From positions 83,488,522-83,552,521 of the forward strand of contig CM070877.1 of assembly GCA_036365515.1 (NCBI GenBank): 64,000 bases of DNA. Reading direction: 5' to 3'. Made by a program: the position numbers and the translations under genes. This document shows, one piece after another, positions 13,467 through 24,214 of the stretch (its first letter is position 1; each line of letters opens with the position of its first letter). Below the pieces are notes generated by a model. That model saw only the letters and a list, made by a program, of their open reading frames with translations. It was not told the origin of the DNA and ran no database searches. This stretch comes from Torymus aiolomorphi. Taxonomy: Eukaryota; Arthropoda; Insecta; Hymenoptera; Torymidae.

Positions 13467-15656
13467 ATGGATAACTTTAGTCTACCAAATGATTCTGTAA
13501 GTAATATAAGAAAAAAATTAGATTTTGAAATATTTAAATTAACGTTAGCTCTCTACGAAAATTATTTGCTCTCAAGAAAAGCTGTTGACGATGTTATGTC
13601 GATATTTAGTAATTTTATTTCAGAAAATTTAATTCCTTGCGTCCAAGCTCAGGTTAAAAGCGAATTAGGATCAGTTATAGATAAAGAACTTTACGCTAGA
13701 ATTCACTTCATTTTGGAGCAAAATAAAAATTTATTTTCAAAATATTCAACGGAACATCTAAGATTTCGATTATATCAAGAAAAAAGCGTTTACGTACCAC
13801 CAGAAAATTTTGAAATCGGAGAGGAATCAGAGTTCATATTTCACAATGATAAACCTAGAGTTGAAAAGAAAAAAGTTTATGCCACACATATTCCTTTAGG
13901 AAAAACTTTGAAAATATTGTTGGAAATACCTAATATTTTCGATTCAATTATGCGTTTCATGCAGGAATTGCAGTCCACAGATGGTAGAAATATATCACAT
14001 GTTCTTCAAGGATCATTGTGGTTAGAGAAGTATGTACCGAAAAATAACGGGAAAATTGTTTTACCACTTTATCTATATTTTGACGAGTTTGAAGTGGGAA
14101 ATGCACTCGGAAGTCACGCTGGCGAACAAAAATTAGGAGGCGTATACGTTTCGTTAGCATGCTTACCACCACACTTAGTGGCAAAATTAGACAATATTTT
14201 TGTTTCAACACTTGTTTATTCAAAACATCTGAAACAGTTCACAAATAACAAAATTTTTTCAAAAACAATTCAGGATTTAAACAATTTATCTGAAAATGGA
14301 ATAACCATTAACATTAACAATTCAAAGGTTGATGTATATTTTCAATGTATACTTATTTTAGGGGATAACCTTGGAGTCAACAGTATTTGTGGCTTTTCAG
14401 AAAGCTTTACGGCAACTAAATACTGCAGAATATGTTCAGCTACTTATAGTGAATGCCAAAAAATGATTGTTGAAAATACAGATCTAATCAGGACTGTTAA
14501 ATCATACGAAGATGATGTTTTAATCAATAATTTTAGTCTAACAGGTATCAAAGAGCGCTGTGTTTTCAATGAATTGAAAAATTTTCACATAGTTGAAAAT
14601 ATTTACGTTGACGTAATGCATGACTTTTACGAGGGTATTATTCAATATTCAGTTGGTAAAATTCTTGATGTTTTAATTCGTCAAAAAATCCTTTCCTTAC
14701 ATACATTAAACTGCAGGATAGAAAGTTTCCCTTACGGGGAGCTGAAAAATTCCAATAAACCCATGCCTTTACAATGGACAACTTCCAAAAAGGGAGCTCA
14801 AAAACTAAAGCTTAAACAATCATCTGCTGAAATGCTTTGTTTGGCACGATACCTCGGTGTAATCATCGGAGATTTAATACCACCAGAAAACGAACACTGG
14901 AAATTATATAGAGTTATCCGCAAAATAATATCGTACATTACGTCGCCAGTGTTAAATAAAGGAGAAATACAAATTCTAGATGATCTAATACAGCAACATA
15001 ATGTATTATATTTACAATTATTTGGTAATTTAAAACCAAAGATGCATATGTGGTTACATTACAGGAGAGTGATATTATTAAACGGCCCTGTAACTCACTA
15101 TTCTACATTAAAATACGAGAGGAAAAACAAAGAGTTAAGAGAAATATCTCTCGGAACCATATGTGCTATTAATTTACCTCATTCTATTGCCATAAGACAC
15201 CAACTAAAGTTATGCTATAGAAAGGAAACTTATGATTCTTCAGTTGCAACAACGTTACTTGGTCCAGTGGTATGTGAAAATGCATTCGTAGAATTAAAAA
15301 ATTTAATTCCTAGCTTGAGGGATAATATAGCCGTCATGACCTTGAAGAATATTGAAAGTCTTGGAAAAAAATATATGCAAGGAAGTATTATTGTCACTCG
15401 ATTTACAGATGAAGGTGCTCAATTCGGAATTATCCGAAAACTATTTTATACAACAATAAATGGCGAATCGAACGTGTATTTTCAAATTAATGAATTTCAA
15501 ACATTGTATTTTAATAACTATTATCATTGTTATGTAGTTGATTCAAGCAATTCTCAAATGGCAGTAGTTAATATTACATTACTTCCAAAATGTCCTCCTT
15601 GTTTATATATTAAAAAAAATCAAGAAGAGTTTATAATTACTCGATACGTTATATAA
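13467..15656 (+). CDS. CMC/EnSpm-like DDE transposase, 729 aa, intact
   Basis: A single open frame with no introns. Its likely job is excision and integration of the surrounding element. The animal EnSpm-like pattern is visible. YFDEFEVGNALGSH has a candidate first catalytic Asp at residue 206, followed by SLACLPPHL. Next comes LILGDNLGVNSICGF, then a Cys/His knuckle CRICSATYSEC. DVMHDFYEGI (Asp382, Asp386) matches the DVMH signature of plant EnSpm Transposase_21. LHYRRVILLNGPV and LKYERKNKELR (Glu551) resemble the HYPR/GPV/FER block of plant DUF4218 proteins. The N-terminus to about residue 200 is not assigned. The start ATG at 13467 is the first in the frame and follows gene A by 149 bp. 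No stop or frameshift is present, which is unusual in this window. The superfamily call comes from motif order; the termini do not confirm it. Confidence 0.78.
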   Translation: MDNFSLPNDSVSNIRKKLDFEIFKLTLALYENYLLSRKAVDDVMSIFSNFISENLIPCVQAQVKSELGSVIDKELYARIHFILEQNKNLFSKYSTEHLRFRLYQEKSVYVPPENFEIGEESEFIFHNDKPRVEKKKVYATHIPLGKTLKILLEIPNIFDSIMRFMQELQSTDGRNISHVLQGSLWLEKYVPKNNGKIVLPLYLYFDEFEVGNALGSHAGEQKLGGVYVSLACLPPHLVAKLDNIFVSTLVYSKHLKQFTNNKIFSKTIQDLNNLSENGITININNSKVDVYFQCILILGDNLGVNSICGFSESFTATKYCRICSATYSECQKMIVENTDLIRTVKSYEDDVLINNFSLTGIKERCVFNELKNFHIVENIYVDVMHDFYEGIIQYSVGKILDVLIRQKILSLHTLNCRIESFPYGELKNSNKPMPLQWTTSKKGAQKLKLKQSSAEMLCLARYLGVIIGDLIPPENEHWKLYRVIRKIISYITSPVLNKGEIQILDDLIQQHNVLYLQLFGNLKPKMHMWLHYRRVILLNGPVTHYSTLKYERKNKELREISLGTICAINLPHSIAIRHQLKLCYRKETYDSSVATTLLGPVVCENAFVELKNLIPSLRDNIAVMTLKNIESLGKKYMQGSIIVTRFTDEGAQFGIIRKLFYTTINGESNVYFQINEFQTLYFNNYYHCYVVDSSNSQMAVVNITLLPKCPPCLYIKKNQEEFIITRYVI

Positions 15657-15712
15657 GAAAATATAATTATTACTCATTAAAAATATTACTTATGTCGACT
15701 GCAATTTAATAT

Positions 15713-16113
15713 CAACTGATAAGAATTTTTCCATCGGTCTTACAGTCTTACAAATTAAATTAAAATAATTAATATTTATGGCAGTCAGATTGCCCTTGTT
15801 TATAATCACCCCCGCAGAATCTGAAATAAAAACTTAATTAAAATCTGGAAAAAACTTTGTTAGCAAAGGACGATCTGACTGCCCACCACCACCACATTGT
15901 CCGACGTTTCGAGCCTGCTCCGGCTCCTCCTCAGGGACTGAAATAAAACCCGCGATACACCTCCTTATATACCATGCACCCATACCCCCTTCTTTTCTCT
16001 TACCCCAGGGGGTGATTATAAACAAGGGCAATCTGACTGCCATAAATATTAATTATTTTAATTTAATTTGTAAGACTGTAAGACCGATGGAAAAATTCTT
16101 ATCAGTTGATATA
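15713..16113. mobile_element. Snap-back MITE-like element with GC-richer core
   Basis: Two arms of about 105 bp (15713-15818 and about 16008-16113) are near-perfect reverse complements, beginning ATCAACTGATAAGAATTTTT. The roughly 190 bp core is GC-richer. Read on the minus strand it has TATATAAGGAGG followed by CTGAGGAGGAGCC and GGCTCGAAACGTCGG. It lies just 3' of the transposase gene and carries no coding frame. No clear target duplication longer than 2-3 bp is visible. Confidence 0.85.
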
Positions 16114-16890
16114 ATTATTACTGCTATTATCCCTTACATTTTTACACAAAAATATCAATAAATTATTTAATTAAAAATAAATTATTCTCGTTAATTATTT
16201 ATTATTCCTTACCTATAAATAAGTGACTTCTACTCAGACGCCCTTATCAAGCATTATAAATAAAGAAATAACTTTGGATTTATTCATTAAAAAAATTGAC
16301 ATTATGAAAATATATATTACTTAAAATAAAAATTTCGGAAAAATAGATTTCTTTTTCTTTGATATTTTCAAAAGATTAAATAATGCTACATGATAAATAA
16401 ATATGATTGTAATGTAAAAGCATATTCAGATATTTTCTAATTTTAACGGTCGCTGTACGAAAAAATAGAATTACTGTTGTTTAGGAATAAGTTTATTTGT
16501 AAGAATAAAAAATTGAAACGTTTTATAAAGAAGTTCTCGGTATTGTATTTGAATCGATCTTTATTATATGTAGAATTACGCGCGCATGCGTACTCTGACA
16601 CGCTCGTCGAGTCGCCTAACGCTCGCTCGCATTCGCATGAAGTAGATACCAAAATCGCACCGCTTTTATGAGAGTAAGGCGAAGCTGCTGTGATGCGTCT
16701 GTAGCACCAAATACGCGACAAGAACGCATCGTTTTATAGCAAGTAACGTAAAGATATAGAGCTTATTTAGTATCGGACAACTTTATGCGAATGATGTTTA
16801 CTTTCGTTGAGTCAATATCATCGATCGCATACTGATATCGTATCGTAAAAGCTGATGCTGTAAAAGCAACGAATGTTAAGCGAAAGTCGC
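16114..16890. other. 3' flank of the two-gene element
   Basis: AT-rich sequence, then a GC-richer end from about 16570 with CG-containing words (ACGCGCGCATGCG, ACGCTCGTCGAGTCG). The right inverted tip lies at 16728-16741 and 149 bp more follow before LINE sequence resumes. No gene is seen. Confidence 0.5.
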
Positions 16891-16901
16891 AAGAAATTTC
16901 T

Positions 16902-17600
16902 TTCCGTGTACAGGCGCCCACCACAACCTTTTGTACCGCACACGTCGCGCATAGAGGCCTACAAGCACTCCTTCACCCTTGAGGCCATGTCTCTATTCAA
17001 CTCGCTAAACGTAATAGAATTCTCATCCGCGAAACTATTGGCGTTCAGGCAATTTCTTTTTGGTACTCTATTCGCAAGAGACATGGCTGACTGAGCTTGG
17101 CGTGTGCGAGATGAGCGGCTCTCCACCACATTATTAAATATTTCGCGAGCTCGGCTCTAGCGCATTCATCCGCTCTTGTTAGCTTTAGTTAAATTTACTT
17201 CACCGCCGTCACCCGCGTCACCGCACACACTTCCACCTCTACAACTCTACACACTTTTTACACACTTTCGTCCATCTCACCATTATCGTATCTCTGCGCT
17301 ACACCTCGTTTCATACTTTTATAATACCCACCTCTCACATCTCTCGCTACCGCAATCACATTCATTTATTTGTATTTTTATTTTTATTTTTATTTTTATA
17401 TTGTTGCTTATATTGTTATATCTTTATATTTTTTATATGTTTTGATATTTTTATATCTCTATATTTTATACACTTTATGTCATTGTTACTCACACATCAT
17501 AGTTTATATATACACATTGTATTATTACTCTGAGCGCCAGACGGGGTTAAACCCCAAGACGTTAAATAAAGAAATCAATCAATCAATCAATCAATCAATC
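16902..17600 (+). pseudogene. LINE ORF2 C-terminus, 3' UTR and ATCA tail
   Basis: The frame 16873-17094 contains the expected end of the LINE ORF2: FLSVYRRPPQPFVPH, then IEAYKHSFTLEAMSLFNSL and a short tail to a stop at 17092. A C/T-rich then A/T-rich 3' UTR follows. It ends in a small hairpin (GGGGTTAAACCCC at about 17542-17554), AATAAA, and a tail of ATCA tetranucleotides at 17573-17600. A conserved 3' hairpin plus a short tandem-repeat tail is typical of CR1/L2-group LINEs, which reinforces the family call and fixes the 3' end of the original insertion. Confidence 0.85.
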
Positions 17601-18059
17601 TCCCCCCCCCCTCTCCGCTCCCATACTACGCCGTATACTACGGCAAGCACGCGATGCACAATACCGTGAGCGCGCGACGTAGATTACCGCACACGTACGA
17701 CGTAGAATACGGTGAGCATGACGTCAGCCCCCGGGGCAGCTTACGTCTAATATAGAGTGCTGGCGTACCAAGAGGTAGGATAACCATATATTTGAATTTA
17801 AACAACTAATCTTTCTCATTCAAACCTTTCATTCAATAAACCATAGCCTTTTGTTAACTTTAATCGCACGAGTTATTATTTCGCGACCTTAGTCTTTCCT
17901 CGTTCCCCGCCGCCTCCGCGGTCGTTACGTTAGTGAGAACGTATCGTTTTACATCTGAGCAGCTGATGGCACATGAACCAGGGACCTGGTGAGGAGTTCG
18001 ACTCGCTGGCAAAAATAAAGCGCTAGTCTCCGATTCGTATGTTGCACGGTAAGTCATCA
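17601..18059. other. GC-richer unassigned sequence, possibly a solo LTR
   Basis: After a poly-C run the sequence contains several TACGAC/ACGTAG-type words, a TGACGTCAG site and two AATAAA signals (about 17836 and 18016). The composition resembles a retroviral-type LTR, but no terminal repeat, primer site or coding sequence confirms it. Confidence 0.3.
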
Positions 18060-18061
18060 GA

Positions 18062-18205
18062 TTAGATTAGCAATTGGACGACGTTGTAGTATCTGCAACC
18101 CAATCTGGCTATCGGATATTGAGAATAGAGCCGGGTGACCTGGAGTTGAACCACTAATATGTACAAGTGAAACGCGTCTTAACCATAACAACCACTCTGT
18201 GATAA
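18062..18205 (-). mobile_element. tRNA-derived SINE-like fragment
   Basis: On the minus strand a B-box-like GGTTCAACTCC (18142-18152) lies downstream of an A-box-like TGGTTAAGACGC. Box spacing and the following CCAGGTCACCCGGCTC look like a tRNA-derived SINE head. The cloverleaf is not intact, so it is not annotated as a tRNA gene. Confidence 0.4.
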
Positions 18206-18400
18206 GGTAAAAAAACAAGATACTTTGTGTGCATCTAGTTTGAAGTTGATACTTGAACTTTTTAGAAATAAGTTGTGGAAAAATGAAAAAAGAAAACAGT
18301 TTATAGAAGAATGAAGAAAGAAAGAGAATTATAAAAGAAAGAAAATGAAGAAAGAGAATGAAGAAAGAGAAAGAAAGAGAATGAAGAAAGAAAGAAAGAG
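18206..18400. other. Purine-rich GAAAGA tract
   Basis: From about 18280 to 18400 the plus strand is a degenerate GAAAGA/GAAGAAAGAGAAT repeat. Open frames in it are low complexity. Confidence 0.7.
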
Positions 18401-19720
18401 AAGACAAAGGAACATCGCGTACCTATTTTGATTGTGATATAACTTGTTCTTGTAACATTATAAACAATGATGGTCTCCGGTTAAATAAATCTGTGGGCCT
18501 TTATATTAGTGAAATATCATTTTATGTATTTTTATAAAAGTGTTTTATAACAAAAAGCATAAATTATTATAATAAAGGGAGTTAAATAGTGAATTTATAA
18601 AAGGCACTTAAAAATAAAATAAAAGTGTTTTATAACAAAAAGCAAAAATGATTAAAATGAAAGGAGTCAATAAATAGTGAATTTAAAAAAGGCAATTAAA
18701 AATAAAATTTATTTTAGATCTATGGTTCCAGGGTCTATATGAAAATGAACTCTGGAACATAAGCTGATTATATCCGTGTGTGAAAATCATCAAATTAACA
18801 ATGGATTTAAATAAACAATGGAAATTAACATAGAGAAACAAACTCCGGATATTTGAGAAATAACTTGTTTTTGTAACGTTAATAAACCATGATGTTCTTC
18901 AGTGAAATAAATTCCTGAGCTTTAATGTTAGTAGAATTAATGTCAGTAGAATATAGATCAGTTTATTTATTTTGCTATATGTTATTTAATACAGTGCATA
19001 AATGATTTAAATGATTAAAACAATCTCAATGGTATGATAAGTGTATTATTTAGGTAATCTATAGGTTCAAAATCAATGTGAAAAGAATTCCTGCAATGAG
19101 TTCCTAATGCATATTTATTTATTTACTTATTTATTTAACCAGAGTAAAGTACAATAAATTACAAATTTCGCAACCATATGTGAGTGATTATTAAATAAAT
19201 AACGGAAATTTTAGCATAGACAAAGGAACTCCGCGTACCTGTTAATATTTGTGATATAACTTGTTTTTGTAACATAATAAACCATGAGCTTTCCTGTGAG
19301 ATAAATCTGTGGGCTTTTTGTGTTAGTGAAATGTGGATCATTTTGTATATTTGCATACAAGAATTTTATAACAAAAAGCATAAATGATTGTAATAAAAGA
19401 AGTTAATAAATATAGTGAATCTAAAAAAGGAATTTAAAAATAAAACTCTGGAACACAAGTTGATTATATCCATGTCTTGATTTTATAAAAGCAGACTCTG
19501 GAATACAGGATAGTAACTGTATGTGAAAATTCTCCAACGAATATAAATACTTAGACAAAGAAATATTGGGAATTCCGGTCATATAACTTGCTTTTGTAAC
19601 ACAATAAACCATGATGCTTTATATAGTGAAATAAATCTTTGGGCTTTTATATCAGCGAAATATGGATCATTTTGTGTATTTTCATAAAAGCATCGTAACG
19701 AAAAGCATAAATGTTTATTA
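18400..19720 (+). repeat. Decayed tandem repeat, four units of about 330-420 bp
   Basis: The anchor ATAACTTGTTYTTGTAACRTWA recurs at 18439, 18860, 19256 and 19583. Each is followed by a cAATAAACCATGA-type string, AAATAAATCTGTGGGC and CAAAAAGCATAAATG. Units are 60-80% alike by eye and contain indels. The sequence ATAAAAGTGTTTTATAACAAAAAGCA is also repeated within unit 1. Confidence 0.75.
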
Positions 19721-20605
19721 TTATTTAATATCAACAATGACGAAAATTAAAAAATTCCTAATTACAAAATAAATGAAATACAAAAAACAATAATTTCGAT
19801 CAATAAAAGACGCTATAAGATTGCTAATATTTCATCAAGGCAATCCATTCAGGACATTATAGAAATATGATACGAAAAGATAAACATTGGATCAAAATAA
19901 GTGATTTAGACTTTTGCATCAAACAGTGGTCAAAAGGCGCTAAGGATGCTTATTTATTCTTTCCAGAACAAATTTAAATGCAAATTATTTTCATGCTCTT
20001 TACAAGCTAGAGAACAAATAATTCATTTCAAAATTTACTTTAAACAAAATTATAAACCTAGACAAGTATCAGAGCCCGACCAATCAATTCAGAAAGTTAG
20101 TTCTATGAAATTTCTATGAAATGTGAAATTAAAAACATAAAAGATATTTTAATAATTTTTCGTGCACATGCGTTTGTTATAGTTTTCATCGATCAGATTT
20201 GCATTGAAAAATATTGTATCTTTAACCTTTAAAAATTTACATCTTTTATAAAGCTTTTATAATAAAAAATTTTGTTATTACTTTTTACAAATGTATAAAA
20301 CTAGGCAAGTAACAATTTATTACAAGCCGCTCATATGTTGTAATATTATTTATGAAAAGTTTTTAGAAAGACAAACTAGAAATTGTAAAAGATATTTATT
20401 AAAAATATTTAATCAGCAACTGTTACATATATTTCTGTACATTACTTTAATAGATATAGGCCAAAATCAAAATTCATACTATTATAAAATTACTATTTTT
20501 TCAAATATGTTTCGTAGATCACATACGTTACTTCGAACTCAAAGAGCAAAAATTTATCTTCTTTCATGTTCTTGCATTTTAATAATATAATATTGAAATT
20601 AATTT
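19721..20605. other. AT-rich spacer, nothing recognised
   Basis: No motif, splice pattern or repeat relation strong enough to annotate. The 99-codon frame at 20291 is AT-rich and shows no family resemblance. Confidence 0.4.
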
Positions 20606-20686
<81 letters not shown>

Positions 20687-20740
20687 CCTCTCTCCCTCTC
20701 TCCCTCTTTCCCTCTCTCTCTCTCTCTCTCCTTTCTCTTC
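20606..20740. repeat. (CT)n microsatellite
   Basis: About 70 bp of pure CT followed by CTCTCCCT variants. Confidence 0.95.
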
Positions 20741-21186
20741 CCCTCGAGCTTGAATATTTTTTTAAAACAATCAAAAAGTTCTTTAAAAAACTAATTTTTA
20801 AGTACGTCTTAAGAACACAATGTGTCTAGTCCTTTATTTCTTCTAATCTCATCTATTTAATAAACACTCTTTACAAATGGAAATAATAATTTTAATAATA
20901 ATTTTTTTCATGACTGTACAAATAGTATTGGTAATAAAGCTTTCTACGAAAGTATAAAATAAGACAAGTTTTTTCTGTATAATCTATAAAATAATAAGAT
21001 TTATTAATTTGTAAAACAAATCAAATAGATGCTAGTGAAAAAGTCTTTTACTTCTTCGAGTCAATATATGCTCAACAAATTGCATGTAAGGACATTCACA
21101 TTGTTCACTGCAAATCAAACAAACGAAAGTTGTGAAATCAATTATCGATAGTCAAGTAATAGTAGAGATCGGTAGTAAAGAAAACT

Positions 21187-21483
21187 TAATTAAAGAAATA
21201 ATTCAGTCAATTCTGACGAGATCCGTTGGGAGCAAGCGTAAAAATTCAAAACTACAAAGGTGTTGGTGTAGTCGAATGCGACGTTTCGTCGACGGGTTTG
21301 TCTACCTCTTCAGGCTTTATCGCGTGATCATTATCACTTGACTAATCACTACGCCCTGAAGAGGTCGACAAACCCGTTGACGAAACGTCGCATTCGACTA
21401 CACCAACACCTTTGTAGTTTTGAATTTTTACGCTTGCTCCCAATGGATCTCGTCAGAATTGACTGAATTATTTCTTTAATTAC
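21187..21483. mobile_element. Fold-back element, about 297 bp
   Basis: Arms 21187-21313 and about 21352-21483 are near-perfect reverse complements separated by a roughly 40 bp loop. Each arm carries the motif CCTGAAGAGGT followed by a short stem and ACGAAACGTCGCATTCGAC. It has no coding frame. The motif resembles the core of the 15.7-16.1 kb snap-back element. Confidence 0.85.
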
Positions 21484-22807
21484 TGCAATGGGGAGTACAA
21501 TCGTGAATACGATTAACCACACATTGGATTACAAAGAAAACTTAAGTTTATACCCACTTTTACAAAAACATTTAGTGTTCAAATTTAAATCAACTTTCAA
21601 AGGAGGCGAAAGATGTGCTAAAAGAACATTACACCTTTCCTTCTACTGGAAAACTACTATCATAAACCATACACTGAATCTCATTTTGATATAATGGAAA
21701 TTTTATTTTCTGAAGGTAAACAGTTATGTATTGCAATGAATGCATATGAGTCTTGCCCTCTTTATTAAGTTATATTGTGCGTGAAAAAGGTGATAGTAAA
21801 GAAAAAGTAAAAAAGTTGACTCTATCAGAGATTAATGGAAGAAATCAGAAGTATTGCTGCTATGAGCATTTTCTTTTAAGGTAGTTGTGTCAAAAAACGA
21901 GTTTCTTAGGAACCTTTTGAAACTTCGAGCACACGTGCGTCTTGCCGATGCCCATGCGTGTGCGAAATTTCCAAGAGATGACACGTGCCGATTTTGAGAT
22001 ATTCAATATCAAAGTTGGGCATTTTAACATGGGAAGCATAGGAACAACCACCGGAAAACAGCATTTAAATTCATTGTTGGAAAACGTTTTTTAAGATCAT
22101 AACAAAAAACTAACCTATTACTATACTTTCCGAGAAAAGCTATTGTAAAGGTCGCATAAGTATAGAATATTTGAGCTAAGACAGATTCGAGAGAGAAAAA
22201 AATACAAAAAAATACGTTTTTGAAGTAACTGTATGTTTGCGCATTATTTATAGGAATACTGTACATTCACATTCTTTTATACACATATGTGCTACTCTGA
22301 TTTTTTTAGACTATGATGTATTAACTATTGTAGTGAGAACCCTGAGTCATTGTAGACCGTACCCTAAAGACACAACTACCTTAAACATCTGTCCATAGCG
22401 TACTGGCTTGGTAACACGCATTTAGGATATTGGATTTCTGAATACATTCTACATTTACTTCAGTAATATATGTGAGAAAGTTTATTTACTGATACAATAT
22501 TACAGATTCCATTTACAGAAACAACAAGAGACGGACACTCAATGTTTTCTATCACTTTGGTGCTTACAATTACAGTACAGTATTATATTAGGATAGATAA
22601 GTTTGCATTTTTCTATTGTATAATATTTAATGACACGTATAATAGAATCTAATTAACAAAGTTCTTTTATCGAGTTAGTTATTAAATAGTCTTATGAGAT
22701 TGTTGACTTGGTGCCAAATATTTTCAGGAGGACTTTGGGTCTTAAAATGGGAATCTCATTTTAAATTAATAATAGAGAAACCTTCCTAATAGAAAGTTGA
22801 CTTTATT
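21484..22807. other. Unassigned sequence left of the Gypsy element
   Basis: The 69-codon frame at 21488 and the out-of-frame continuation HFDIMEILFSEGKQ suggest a decayed coding segment that I cannot name. A 60 bp stretch at 22716-22776 (starting TATTTTCAGGAGGACTTT) recurs in the same orientation at 34595-34655, on the other side of the Gypsy element. Confidence 0.35.
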
Positions 22808-23431
22808 TCGTGACGTGGTAAATTGTACGTCACATAGAATAAGCACAGATACGAGTGCATGGCGGTCACGGCGAGCAACGACTCGACTCGCAACGTCGTA
22901 CACACACACGCACACACATGTGCGCACTCATTCCTCCCGCTATCCTTTCCTCGCGCACAGCTTCTTGTCTAGGTCTCCCCCTTTCCCCGCAAGGCCGACA
23001 GCTGGAACAGAGCAGAGAGGAAGCTCTAGCTCATCGACGAGAGGAGCACCGACACCAGTAATAAGAGAACGAGCCAGAGACAAGCAGCAGCTACAGCGTG
23101 GATAAACTATAGCTGAAACGGCATCAAGTCTCGTTGTCTTTCTCGTGCGTGCGTGCGTGCCTGCGCACGTGAGCGTGTATGCGTGTGTGTGTGCGTGTGC
23201 GTGAGCGTGTGCGTGTGCGCGCGCACACAGATAGACTAGAGTATTTCGCTCCCGGGTTACGCTAGCCGGCGAAGGTAGAATCGGTGCGATTGAATGTGCA
23301 CCTGGCGCCCGTGAAGTTGTAAATAGTTTAAGTTTCTTTCTACTGAATAAAGTATTAGATTGTTCATGTCAACTTGGTTACTTTGTAAACTACCCGCGAA
23401 CCTCTGCTCTGATCACCAGCAGAATGTCACA
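22808..23431 (+). repeat. Gypsy 5' LTR
   Basis: Roughly 624 bp. The first 130 bp or so match the 3' LTR at 33143-33235, and the part around 22925-23045 matches 34195-34320. The right end is ATGTCACA and the 3' LTR start is TGTGACGTGAC, giving the expected TG..CA ends with a short inverted repeat. The 5' copy has TCGTGACGT, a mutated start. AATAAA at 23346 is the probable polyadenylation signal. GT-rich microsatellite lies near 23140-23225. Confidence 0.85.
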
Positions 23432-23433
23432 AC

Positions 23434-23451
23434 TGGCGCAGCCAATGTGCA
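23434..23451 (+). promoter_or_regulatory. Primer-binding site
   Basis: TGGCGCAGCCAATGTGC begins 2 bp after the LTR end. A TGG start complementary to a tRNA CCA end is expected for Gypsy elements. The tRNA is not assigned. Confidence 0.6.
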
Positions 23452-24214
23452 GCCACGGGAACGGGAAACCGCGGGGGGGGGGGGGGGGGCGTTTTGGCGG
23501 CCATTTTTGACTGAGTACCGCGTGCAAGCATAGATTGAGACGCAGTAGCTATTTTCGATCATTTAGCCAGATGCTTCACTTGAATTATTTATGCGCAAAA
23601 TTTTGATAATAATTTACTGTGAATTTATTGCGATTTGTGTTTGATTTTGCGATTGAAGAGTTTATGAAATACTCGAAAAATCACAACTTGCTACAGCTTT
23701 AGCCACACGGCGCGTAGAATTGCAACGTGTTCAGGAAGAGTTAAGAAAAACTTCCTGAACATTGTTGCATAACGAAATCATTTTTTCCTTTAAGTTTTTT
23801 TAAATTTGCCTTTTTTTGTGTGAGATTTCTCCCTTACGCTTCTTTCCGCATAACCTTTCACAAAATTCCCACATCTCCGTTATAAGATTTTATGAGAGGC
23901 GAAATTTTCTTCGGTTTGGAAGTTTTTTTCCGTGTTGCGAGGAGCAAGTCCGGAATTGTCGCACTTAACTTACACATTTTAACTCGGTTGATAGGCTTGA
24001 TTTTCTCTTTTTTTTTGCTGTGCTTTGCTTTTGGGATTTCGTTTTTCTACTTAATTTTATTAGTAGTCGTAGTTAACGTAATTTAAAGTGACTAATTGGG
24101 TCGTGTGAGAGAAAATCAATGGAGCTACTCGGCCGAGGCTAACTGAGAGGGTAGTTTACAAAGGAAAATCTGGATTGGAGTTGTGCTTCGCTTGGTATCG
24201 ACGAGAATGATTTA

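Larger units (their letters stand above)
9609..16890 (+). mobile_element. Two-gene DNA transposon (CMC/EnSpm-like transposase) inserted in the LINE
   Basis: About 7.28 kb separates LINE ORF2 codons at 9608 from their continuation at 16902. AAGAAATTTCTT occurs on both sides (9598-9609 and 16891-16902). It is a palindromic sequence, so the exact duplication length is ambiguous. Inside are a spliced gene (10185-13317) and an intronless transposase gene (13467-15656), both on the plus strand. The left tip CTTGCTATAAACGC (from 9607) has an inverted partner ending at 16741 (CGTTTTATAGCAAG), which leaves 149 bp outside the right partner. The classical CACTA terminus is absent. A younger snap-back element (15713-16113) lies 3' of the transposase gene. 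Confidence 0.8.

Noticed and set aside
15713..16113. Functional canonical hammerhead ribozyme
   Set aside because: Stem II lacks one pairing base next to GAAA, and neither stem III nor a UH cleavage site pairs properly. Only a resemblance is reported.
20493..20829. Ser/Leu and Arg/Glu repeat frames
   Set aside because: They are translations of the CT microsatellite.
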